Positions 21,200 through 30,596 of a stretch of 64,000 nucleotides of DNA are shown here, piece after piece. Source of the DNA: Gracilariopsis chorda. Lineage: Eukaryota > Rhodophyta > Florideophyceae > Gracilariales > Gracilariaceae. The stretch lies in contig NBIV01000136.1 in assembly GCA_003194525.1 (NCBI GenBank), forward strand, positions 62,001-126,000. Direction: 5' to 3'. The position numbers and the translations under genes were made by a program. The notes under the pieces were generated by a model that was not told where the DNA came from, ran no database searches, and saw only the letters and a program-made list of their open reading frames with translations. Each line of letters opens with the position of its first letter. The stretch's first letter is position 1.

Positions 21200-22495
21200 T
21201 CAAATGTCTCCATGCGCGTTCCATATGTTCTGAATCAGCGCATTGATGAGACGGTTATGATCTGCAACACTGTCAAGGTCATCAACTGTTTCGCGCCACA
21301 AGTCGGCTTGCCTGTAGGTGCAGTGGGAAGTTTCATAGTTCGACAATGTAGGTGGCAAGGACTGTAGTTCTGCGTCAGGAATTCGAAACTTTGCGGTCCC
21401 TTCATAACCCCTTTCTTTCACAATCATATTGTGTAAAATGGCGCAGCACATTACGACGTCATTCATTTCTTGAAGGTGATGCAACCTGCAAGGGCGGGAA
21501 AGAATCTCAAATTGAGCGTCAAGAACGCCATACAAGCGCTCAACAGCCTTGCGTGCACTCGAATGTGACGCGGTGTACAACCTTGATTTCGCATTTGTGG
21601 GGTTGGGGTGTGGCTTGGCAAAAATGCGAAAGCTTGGATAGATTCCATCCGCTAAGAAATAGAACCAATCAATCACCATTCCACCTACAACATAATTGGG
21701 CTTCACTGTTGGCCATTGTCTTGTCTTGATATCATTAAACAGGGGGCTTTGATCAAATGTCGTCCTATCGTTGCGAGCACCAGGAACGCCATACAGAATG
21801 TGCCATATCCATAGTTTGTCGTCCGTTACAGTTTCCATACGCACACACGGTCTCCCCTCTTTTCCAATAAACTGACCCTGCAATCCCACAGGACACCTTG
21901 CCCACTCCCAAGAAGAACAATCAACACAACCGATACATCCAGGAAATCCCAGTTTTGCATACTGCTTTTCAATATTGAGTAGTTCTGCGTGTGTTGGTCG
22001 ACGGATATATTCCTCAAAGTGCTGCACTATAGCCTTGGAGAAGTGCTTTAGAATTTTTAATAATGTAGTTTCAGACAACCGAAAGTAGTCTACCAAAGTA
22101 TCTGCGGTAGCTCCAGAGCTGAGTTGTCGCAAAGCTGCGCATAATTTTTGATCAGTTGAAGCGCCATTAACGTGACAGCAATCTGACAGTTCATTGAAAA
22201 AAGACTCGTTTTGAAGTAGCCGCGTTCTTATAGATTCGTATATTGTCCTCGTGACACTGAATCTTCTTTCAAATTCTGCCGTTAAGAAAACAGAAGGAGC
22301 TAATGAAACACGACAAAAGTAGTCTTGATCAAGACGACGTTTGCCGCTTTCCCGCCCAATATCTCGATTTGGCTGCTTACCAGGTTTGGATCCACCTTGT
22401 TTGGCTTTTTGTTTACGACTTGTCACTAGCTGTGTCACAAGAAGCAAAAGAGAGTCAATCACATCATCGTTTGATGAGTCCGATGAGGTAGACAT
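21200..22495 (-). CDS. PIF/Harbinger DDE transposase (HARBI1-like)
   Basis: A 431-residue intact frame, ATG at 22495, normal length for the family. This enzyme cuts and rejoins the element ends using a DDE metal-binding triad. Visible motifs: GCVDCSSWEWARCPVG with D192; YGVPGARNDRTTFDQSPLF (residues 235-253, conserved N-D); FLADGIYPSF with D283; and SSARKAVERLYGVLDAQFEI with E319. The WEW-CP pattern after the first Asp matches the plant-transposon branch of Harbinger transposases. The N terminus is serine/lysine-rich. It converges on the Myb-like ORF inside the same terminal repeats. No truncation or stop seen, so the protein could be functional. Confidence 0.92.
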   Translation of the reverse strand: MSTSSDSSNDDVIDSLLLLVTQLVTSRKQKAKQGGSKPGKQPNRDIGRESGKRRLDQDYFCRVSLAPSVFLTAEFERRFSVTRTIYESIRTRLLQNESFFNELSDCCHVNGASTDQKLCAALRQLSSGATADTLVDYFRLSETTLLKILKHFSKAIVQHFEEYIRRPTHAELLNIEKQYAKLGFPGCIGCVDCSSWEWARCPVGLQGQFIGKEGRPCVRMETVTDDKLWIWHILYGVPGARNDRTTFDQSPLFNDIKTRQWPTVKPNYVVGGMVIDWFYFLADGIYPSFRIFAKPHPNPTNAKSRLYTASHSSARKAVERLYGVLDAQFEILSRPCRLHHLQEMNDVVMCCAILHNMIVKERGYEGTAKFRIPDAELQSLPPTLSNYETSHCTYRQADLWRETVDDLDSVADHNRLINALIQNIWNAHGDI

Positions 22496-22666
22496 AGCTG
22501 CAGTGGTGGTCGGGCGTACAAGACAGTGATCCCGATCACGCTGTTCTTTGCGTTAGGGAGCTTTCATTGAAACTGCATGTCGTAAAGAAACGCTTCAATT
22601 TCTTGCTGTTTAGGGAACCAATCTTTGTACGCCACGTTTCAATGTTTTTTACAGGTTGGCGTGAAC

Positions 22667-22680
22667 GAGTGGGTTCGCCC
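22667..22680 (-). repeat. right terminal inverted repeat of Harbinger element
   Basis: GAGTGGGTTCGCCC, inverted match of 18723-18736, directly followed by the TAA target copy at 22681-22683. Confidence 0.8.
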
Positions 22681-22939
22681 TAAGATACCCTTCGGTATGA
22701 CACTGGACCCAGCACAGAATGCCAAGAGTCTAAGAGTCGTTCTCCCTTGGCTCTATCTTTCATTTCATGGTCCCGGCTCGTCGACAAGTTTTAGGAAAGT
22801 ACCCTTCGCACAACTTCTACCCGTCCTTTGCAATAATCCTGGTATACGTAAATGCGCCTTCGCTCGCCTTTCACTTTGTCAGCAACCCTTGTGCGCTCTG
22901 ATCAATTCCAAGGCCAAGTCTAAGCCAATTACATTGTGA

Positions 22940-24202
22940 TAAATCAATTCAAATCATCATCATACAATCACAATTGCTGATCGAAACAAAAACAAAAACT
23001 ATGATGCTCTAAAGAATCGATTTTTATAAACCCTTTCAATTGCTTCCTCAAATTACTTCAACATATTCAAAGACGTCATCAAGATTCTTGAATAATGCTT
23101 CCAACTATGCATCTTCCAGCAACGACGGAAGAAAAAGAATTGTGGATGACACAGTAAAACTTGAGTGTAGTAGGGGCACGCATTTGCTTAGGGTAGTATA
23201 TAAATGTATCAGATAGAATGTGTGAATATATATGGGTTGTACTATGCTCTACGGGCTGTGCGACTTTGAGTAACAACTTTGGGCTGTCTAGGGCTGAAAG
23301 ATGCGATCCTGGAGAGGAAGATTGTTGGTTGTTGCAAATTGATCCGGACTTATTTCTCTTCAAAAAAGTTGAAAGAAGTCTTCATGGCATTTTTCTTTGT
23401 TTGAATGAGAATCAACTCAATCGCTACTGAGCCTCCATGTAGTTCGCCCTCCCTATGAAAAATACGTATCGATTCCAAAAGCATTCAAACAAGACCAAAC
23501 TAGAAGCTACTTGGCCTCCTTCCCCGTCAGTATGCCATAATTTTCTTCTTTCTTTGTGTTTTTCCGCATACAATCTAATTTCAATTTTGTATATTTGAGT
23601 TTTCTTTTCTTTGATAATGAAGATGAGAATTTCTATCTTCGTCCTCTTTATTAATGAATGGCATTTCTGTACTACGATGTTATTAAGTTGCATTCTTTAA
23701 AAATGGAAGCGCAGCGAAGCATATTGCCTAGAGAGCATAGGGTAGCGGTTTAGAAGCATGCGCAGAATGCTGCTACCAAGGATCGGGTGGATACCTAACG
23801 AGAAAATGTTGATGCCAAAGGCTTGGCTGCAAAATATATTCTTGAAGCGAGCAACCTTGTTGCAACACATTTCTAGTAATAACTCGCACCCTACAATTGC
23901 GCTCCATGCAATGAGGGAGAAAAGGACTCTTGGTCTGCAGTTCGTACCGCTGGTAGATACAATGCTCAGCGGCACCCGCCTTTCCGGAAGACGCCTCAAA
24001 GGCGCGTAGTGGCATAGACTTGTTGACCATTGCATGCGCAGCTGTCACTGTACTAACTCAGAAGGCTACCTTGGTAGGCCTTAGTAGCCCTCAATCCCCT
24101 GCTGTACACATACAATATGACGTTGCCTCGGTATCATAGGAAAACGGCACTTTGTAGGCTACAAGGGTACAGTAGTAACCTACAAGTGCGGCGCCAGAAT
24201 CA
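22940..24202. other. no gene seen
   Basis: AT-rich in the first half. Several short frames on both strands (for example 23697-24035, -) have no motif and no conserved neighbours. This is the host flank of the copia insertion that starts at 24208. Confidence 0.5.
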
Positions 24203-24207
24203 TTGTT

Positions 24208-24343
24208 TGTAGACGGACGCAGAATTGTTCTGGTCCACTGATTGGAACGTGCGGCACGAGCCACACGTTCCAGCAGTATAAATAAAGGGCCCCCTTCTGT
24301 ACCCCTTTGGATGGAAGGGGGCAAGAGGGGAGAAACAGTTACA
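24208..24343 (+). repeat. 5' LTR of the young copia element
   Basis: 136 bp, starts TGTAGACGG and ends GTTACA, and carries CAGTATAAATAAAG, a TATA box that probably drives the element. It appears identical to 29803-29938. Confidence 0.92.
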
Positions 24344-24355
24344 TGGTAGCATCGC
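24344..24355 (+). other. primer-binding site of the young copia element
   Basis: TGGTAGCATCGC immediately after the LTR, complementary to a tRNA 3' end finishing in CCA. The same 12 bases follow the LTR of the other whole copia element at 39130, so both probably use the same primer tRNA. An initiator-methionine tRNA is the usual copia primer (inference). Confidence 0.75.
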
Positions 24356-25563
24356 CATGGGTGAACCGACACCCAGGCGATTATAGAGCCGTATATACAA
24401 AACATATCGATAACGGCCGCCGCCGAGCGCCCCATCAGCCTCAGCGCGAAGGAATATAATCAAGAGCCTCACGAGTGCATCCCTGCGCCGCGCTACCCTG
24501 ACGCAGAAGTCAACCCCCTCACCGCGGCGCCGCTCGTACCCGTGGCGTCTACGCTGCGCACCTAGGACCTTCTACGCCGAATATCCGCCAGAGCGCCGCT
24601 TTACCTATAAGCCTTCCCCTCCGACGCTGCGCCAAAGTTCTCTTTCTCTCCACCCCTGTCGTGCCGCCGCGCTGCGCTGCTTCAGAGTCTACCACTCTAA
24701 CGCTCCCACTTCCCCCCCGCGCCCGGCGAAGCTCTACAAAAACCACCCGCGGAACTAAGGACGAAGAACTGGACCTTCCCCCCCCCGCGCACTAAGGGCA
24801 AGTGTGCGCCCGGTCTGCCACCTTCCCCCCCCCCCCCCCCGCGGACACTAACAAAGAAGAGCGTGCCCCCCCCCAACCCCCCCCGGCACGCACTCTATCA
24901 CACCCGGGTAAAAGCCAACCGTAAGACCTGAGTAAAGCCTCGCCACCGATTACCCCGTAAGGGAAGTTCGACACATAAGACGAGAGAACAAAAGTCCCGA
25001 ACAGGGCCTCCGCCGCTATTACCCCAGAAGGGAAGTTAGCACTTGGCCGAGCTAAGATTTGCAAGCCAAATACCGGTTGGGAATCGACTGGGGACTTGAA
25101 CTAAACCGGCGGGTTGCGCACTTGCCGTATAACCGGCTCCGCTGGGGTGAGTGTTGCGCTCGTTCGGGGAAAGGGTGTCTCGTCGTTCGGCCCGGACCTT
25201 AGTAAGGACAAGAACTTTATACGGAGTACATCTCGCCGCGCAAGCAGCCGCAAGGATCTAGAGGGAGTGTATTGGTGAAGGCATATCTACTGGTCATTAA
25301 CCATTCCCTGGACGATCCCTACGTTGCACGCACCTTAGTCCTGAATTGCGCAGGACATAGACAGGCAGCTGGAAGCGCTTCTCACCGAGAGAGTCTAACT
25401 CGGAGCCAGGGGTCTGACCCTTAGGGTACCAGAGATAGTATCTCTTGTCAGTGGGCCCGGCTACTCAAAGAGTGGCAGAAGGATCCCTCGCCCGGTAGGG
25501 GACCGGTGAAGTATATAAACGATCTGCCCCTCTGGATAAGTCTCGCGTCGAGAACACTACGCG
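24356..25563 (+). other. long GC-rich leader of the young copia element
   Basis: About 1.2 kb without a clear gene, with several runs of C (near 24775-24890, the longest around 24825-24840). An imperfect direct repeat is present: GATTACCCCGTAAGGGAAGTT near 24949 and TATTACCCCAGAAGGGAAGTT near 25016, each preceded by a GCCTC-CC-CCG block (quoted here in approximate form). Leaders of this kind may hold packaging, dimerisation or translation-start structures. No function is assigned. Confidence 0.6.
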
Positions 25564-28500
25564 ATGGACACAGAGCGAGAATACGACAATAAAAGAATAC
25601 CCCGACTACAGGGGAGCGCCGACTACTACACTTGGCGCATCTACGTAAGGGATCTCATGCACTCATCGCAATCCCTTTTCGTCCTCACCGAACCTCGACC
25701 CACAGAGGGAAGCGCAGCAACCCGAAAGCGCTGGGACGATGCCGATCGCAAAGCACGCTCCGCGATCGTGCAGAACCTTGGAACACAGCCGATTGTCGCT
25801 GTATCAGAACTCTTGGAAAGGGAGTACTGCTCCGCTTTGGAAGTGTGAACCAAACTAGAGGCCACATATAAGAAGGACAACATACAGTCAAAGTTGAACC
25901 TTCGCCAAAAGCTTAGCACCATGGCATATAAAGACGGTGAGGACATACAAAATCACCTCATTACCCTTGAAACCACTTTCTTAGAACTCGCACGCCTAGG
26001 CGACCCAGTGACAGATAAGGAAAGGACCGCCACGTTACTTCGTTCCCTTCCAGAGTCACTGATGGCCATCACACTACTGGCTGACGCTACAAATATGGAA
26101 TACGACCAGGTGGTATCCCTAGTGCGATCAGAAATGGACCGTAGGGCTCATCGCCCAAACAACACTACGGCTTCAAAACCAAACGACCGAACACACCCAT
26201 ACCCGGCCACAAAGAAGTCTTCACAAGGCAAAAGACAGCACACAAAGCCAAAGAAAAGAGGCGTAAAATGTTGGAACTGCGGGCGTATAGGACACATTCG
26301 TTCCGAATGCTGGAGGAAAACCAACAACAAGTCCTCGGAAACCACTCAACACGGCAAAAACAAGAGCAATGACACAAACCGCTCGTGGGATTCAAACCGA
26401 AACGGGACTAACCAACAAAGAAACCATCGACAGGATGCCAACCACAACAACAACAACAACCACAACAAGCAAAACCAAAACCACCGCGGATTCGTAGCGA
26501 TCGCCAACGCTAGCGTACATTCCGAGCATCATACACCGACATGGTTGGACTCAGGAGCAAGTCACGTCTTCATCAAAGACAAGTCCCTGTTCTGGGAATA
26601 TCACACCACCCCACCACAAACCGTGAATACTTGCGATAATGCATCCGACAGCGTGGGACTTGGGAAAATAAAGTTACCTTTCGGCGCAAACGGTGTGATG
26701 TTATCAGCAAAGCATACCCCAAGCTTCGACTCCAACCTAATCTCCCTCTCCACTCTGGCATCACAAGTAGACGTCGAATTTTCCACTGAGGCAGAAACCA
26801 GCTTCATTATAAAAAACAAGAGCACAGGAGAGGTATTCTTCACATCAAGGCCAAGACACGGACTCTACCCACTTCCCAACCCCTTACCCTCCCCTATGGC
26901 TTACATGGCGACGCGACAGATTGGTGACAACCCTCACGACTGGCATGAGAAACTCGGCCACCCTGGCCGAGACAAACTACTCAAGTGCGTTGAGACATCT
27001 CACGGGGTACCACGATTCTCAAGTGAGGAGGTACGCAACATCATATGCAACCCATGCATACAAGCAGGAACAAAACGGGCTCCACTGCAACAAATTGAAA
27101 AAACTGTGAGCAGGAACCTCGAACTCACTCACACCGATCTCAGCGGACCCATCACGCCACCCTCGCTGCAAGGATCGCGATATATGCAAGTCCTTATCGA
27201 CGACAGGACAAGGGCGAGTGCCATTTACTTCCTTAGTAAAAAGACACAATTCTTCCAATCCATTCGTTGGTACAAGGCTCGCGCGGAAAACGAGGTGCCT
27301 CCGAATCGAATGTACCGCGTTCGCCTTGACGGGGCGGGTGAGAATCGCTCCGATGACTTCGTCACATATGCGATGGAGAATGGCATCATCCTTGAATTCA
27401 CCCCACCATATGCGCATCAATCAAATGGCGTCGCGGAGAAGACCATTCAAGATCTTTGGAAAGTTGCCCGCACCTTCCTGTTTGAGTCCAAGTTACCACA
27501 GGAACTCTGGGAAGAGGCAATCTCTCACGCAAACTATCTTAGGAATCGACTACCAAACCATCGGGTAGACATGAGAGTCCCGTACACCCTGTGGTTTGGT
27601 GAGAAGCCTGACTTCACCAACCTATTAAAGTTTGGACAGCCAGGACATGCGTTCATATACAGATCAGACACCGCACCGAATAAGAAGCTACTACCCCGGG
27701 CACTTCCTGGTAACTTTGTTGGTATACAAAATCCCCGCACTTTGTACAGGGTATACATCCCATCGACTGATAAAGTAATAAAGTGCCGCAAGGCAGACTT
27801 CAAAGTAAGCAAGGACAAACTACCATCCTTCAAAGACCTGATCGACTTCTCTTCCCTCCGAAGGCAGCATGCCGAGGTGAACATGGATGAATATTCCGAG
27901 GAACACCTCGATGCATCGCTGGCACACTGTCTCGTATCCTTCTCACGCTCCGAAGGTCTTAGGGATGACGGCAGAGTCCCAAAGAACTTCGACGAAGCGC
28001 GGAAGATGAGAGGATGGGCCGAAGCTATCGACAGGGAGTACAATGCCTTGGTAGAAAGAGGGACATGGAGGCTTGTAGACAGGAAGCCGGGGATGAAACC
28101 TTTACCATTCCTTTGGAGGTTCATTGCCAAACTCCTTAGCGAAGACCCACCTCGTATTCTACCTAAGGCACGTTGCGTTGCACGGGGCGACATGCAACGC
28201 CCCTACATCGATTTTGACCCTGAGACCCTATACGCACCGGTTGCGAGACTCGAAACCATCCGCATGGTCTTCGCAAAAGCCGCAGCACAAGGCTTGATCT
28301 TAGAGACCATGGATGTGAGCAACGCGTATCTCTATGGTGATCTAGATGAGCCTCTTATCATGGAGCAACCAACCAATTCCTCTGGATCCTCCTTTGTCCC
28401 AGGAAAGGTTTGCTTACTCCTAAAATCGATATATGGAGCGAAACAAGCCGGAAACATATGGGGCTCATTGATGCACAGCGAGTTGATTCGCTTGGGATTC

Positions 28501-29562
28501 AGACAGTCTACCACTGACAGTCGGCTATACCTGTACTCGTCCAAGAGTGGTACCCTAATACTCTTCATAGTCGTGGACGATATTCTTATGGCCTGCAACT
28601 CATATAGTCTACTCCAGGACTTCAAGGCTGAGATGACAAACCTGTTCAAGGTTAAGCTCCTTGGTGAGGCAAAGTCATTTGTGGGACTACAGATCGAGCG
28701 AAACGACCAAGGCATAATGGTCACCCAGACTCGTTATATCGATAAGATAATAAAAGAGAATGGGCTTGAGAACTGTAACGTTTCTCAAACACCCCTGCCC
28801 ACCAAGGAAGATCTGACCAGCCGCCACGATGAAGAACGCGCCGTGTCTACAGGACCACACAACCGATACCGGAAGTTGGTAGGTTGTTTGATGTATTTGG
28901 CCGTGAACTCCAGGCCTGACATCATGTTCGCAGCCTCGATGCTGGCAAGGCAAGTCCATGACCCATGCTTGCGGCATGTTGGACTAGCGAAGAGAGTGTT
29001 ACGATACCTCAAAGGTACGAAGGGTCTTGGCTTGTTCTATCCCTCTAACACTACGGCTCTAATGGAAGCGTATTGTGACGCTGATTGGGCTGGATGCCGC
29101 GAAACGCTGAAGTCCACGACGGGAGTTATAATAAAGGTGAACGAAGCACCAATTATGTGGACGACTAAGAAGCAATCTCTAATTACCCTATCGTCTGGTG
29201 AAGCTGAATATGTGGCTATGTCGTACTGTGGGAAAATTGTGACCTGGCTCCGAAGACTGTTCTGGGAGCTGAGCGCTGAAAAGGTCCTTGACGATGAACC
29301 GGACATGTATCCAATATTTACATATTCGGATAGCTCGACTGCGCTGTCGATAGCTAAGAATCCGAGAATCTCTGAAAGGAACAAGCACATAGCTCTAAAA
29401 CATCACCATATCAAAGAGCTTGTTGAGACTGAAGTCATTGACATAAAGCCAATAATGACAGACACGCAAGCCGCTGATATATTCACAAAGTCACTCCCAG
29501 TGGAACGATTGAAAGTCCTCACATTATTATGTGGGCTTAGGAACAAAACATCCATTGAGTAA
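25564..29562 (+). pseudogene. copia gag-pol of the young element (nearly whole)
   Basis: Starts MDTEREYDNKRIPRLQGSAD, a copia gag N terminus. Parts in order: gag about 25564-26500, with a CCHC knuckle CWNCGRIGHIRSEC (26269-26310) and an asparagine-rich stretch around 26440-26490; protease LDSGASHVF (about 26545); integrase with HEKLGHPG and CNPCIQAG, then the acidic triad near 27130, 27330 and 27435 (HTDLSG, RLDGAGEN, SNGVAEK); reverse transcriptase about 28000-28750 with VVDDILMA; and RNase H about 29070-29500 with YCDADWAGC and SSGEAEYVAMS. Order and motifs fix the copia family. About one break lies in gag. The rest is a single open frame of more than 1200 codons. Confidence 0.9.
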
Positions 29563-29802
29563 GTATGTGTATCTATATCGTCAAGGTAGCTAACGTTTGA
29601 GTTTTGTTTTTAATTTTTGTTTTGGAATCCAGATATGTTAGTGTTTTTAGAGTCGCGAAAGGGGCCCGTACCTTTTCCTAGATTGCAGATTTTTGCCTAT
29701 TCGGTTTTGCTGCAGTACAGGTTTTTAATGGCGGGTACCAAGACATCTAGGCTGTTAGACTTATTTCGCAAACTAAGCTGCTATCTTATTTTCGAGGGAC
29801 GG

Positions 29803-29938
29803 TGTAGACGGACGCAGAATTGTTCTGGTCCACTGATTGGAACGTGCGGCACGAGCCACACGTTCCAGCAGTATAAATAAAGGGCCCCCTTCTGTACCCC
29901 TTTGGATGGAAGGGGGCAAGAGGGGAGAAACAGTTACA
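29803..29938 (+). repeat. 3' LTR of the young copia element
   Basis: Same 136 bp as 24208-24343, followed by the TTGTT target copy. As a second promoter-bearing LTR facing the peroxidase it could influence that gene. Confidence 0.92.
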
Positions 29939-29943
29939 TTGTT

Positions 29944-30473
29944 GACTTCTACCCTTCGTCCCAAACAATTTATGGCTGCAATTGGACTATTATACTTGGA
30001 GCCTATTGCTGTACTGCCATGTGTGGTCCAATAAGAGAAAGGGAACGAGCCTGTGATGGTGCGATACCTAAAGGTGAAGCCATCAATTTATTCTGGAGTA
30101 TAGCAATCATCGAGTATACCAAGAAGTGGACAAGGAAGTTTATAGGCGCGACATTCTTGTTGCTGGCAAATCGTACAAGGGTACTCTGGGTATCTGGTGT
30201 ACCAATGCTTTGATTCGTTTTACATTTGCAAGCTTTTGCTAAGCTTCCCACGCCCATCGCAGAAAAACTGTCCAAGTCATGAATCAGGCTACCCAAAGGT
30301 TTTGCGAAGCATCACATGTTGCCTGACTACATGCATGCCGTAATCGTGTTTATCCTATGGAAACAAGGAGCTTTCTTGTTTGTGTGGCACTGTGCGTTCT
30401 TGGAAGCGAAGCATTTCATGCATTGCTTCTCATGTACCTTTAGATATTTCACCGTCCGTGCCTCATGGTACGC
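29944..30473 (+). other. upstream region of the peroxidase gene
   Basis: About 530 bp between the copia target duplication and the TATA box. No gene is recognised here. It is the likely proximal promoter region of the peroxidase, with the original distal part now displaced by the 5.7-kb insertion. Confidence 0.5.
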
Positions 30474-30480
30474 TATAAAA
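30474..30480 (+). promoter_or_regulatory. TATA box of the peroxidase gene
   Basis: TATAAAA in GGTACGCTATAAAAGCTCG, 117 bases before the ATG. It is followed after about 25-35 bases by a pyrimidine-rich stretch (CTTGCTCCCCCCCCTTTCC) suited to a transcription start, then by a CT-rich leader. Confidence 0.7.
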
Positions 30481-30596
30481 GCTCGTCGATACATCTCTGT
30501 CCTTGCTCCCCCCCCTTTCCTCCGCATCATCTCACCTGACTTGTCTAAATCTCACTCACTCACCGTTCAGTGCTTCCCTAAATTCAACATCGCACA

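Larger units (their letters stand above)
18723..22680. mobile_element. PIF/Harbinger DNA transposon, near complete
   Basis: The left end GGGCGACCCCACTC (18723-18736) and the right end read inverted GGGCGAACCCACTC (22667-22680) match at 13 of 14. TAA flanks both sides (18720-18722 and 22681-22683), the 3-bp duplication characteristic of PIF/Harbinger. Inside are the two proteins this superfamily carries, here convergent: a Myb/SANT-like DNA-binding ORF (+) and a DDE transposase (-). The first 1.3 kb (18737-20095) has no clear gene and is GC-rich and pyrimidine-rich. At 3958 bp the length is normal for an autonomous copy. The transposase is whole, but the Myb-like ORF has an in-frame stop, so activity would depend on another source. 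Confidence 0.88.
18628..22939 (+). pseudogene. open reading frame interrupted by the Harbinger insertion
   Basis: The frame open before the insertion (18628-18722) and the frame open after it (22684-22939) are in phase when one TAA target copy is counted once. The total is 351 bases ending in a TGA at 22939. The frame has no ATG before the insertion and follows an in-frame stop, so it would have to be an exon or a chance frame. The part after the insertion (GMTLDPAQNAKSLRVV, then hydrophobic and basic segments) looks protein-like. No family recognised. If real, the transposon has disrupted this gene. Confidence 0.3.
24208..29938 (+). mobile_element. Ty1/copia LTR retrotransposon, young and nearly whole
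   Basis: The 5731-bp element is bounded by 136-bp LTRs that begin TGTAGACGG and end CAGTTACA, and by a perfect 5-bp target duplication TTGTT (24203-24207 and 29939-29943). A primer site follows the 5' LTR directly. A long leader (24344-25563) precedes gag, and gag-pol ends near 29562. The 3' LTR is preceded by a purine run GAGGGACGG. The two LTRs look identical, so insertion was recent. Coding looks nearly whole, with about one break in gag. The element sits about 650 bp upstream of the peroxidase start, in the same orientation. Confidence 0.93.

Noticed and set aside
24790-24890. Long C runs as a possible sequencing or assembly artefact, or a G-quadruplex-forming site.
   Set aside because: Not rejected as real sequence, but no function can be assigned. 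Run lengths in such tracts are unreliable.
27534-28193. 219-residue minus-strand ORF inside the young copia pol.
   Set aside because: It is the reverse-strand shadow of integrase and reverse transcriptase coding sequence.
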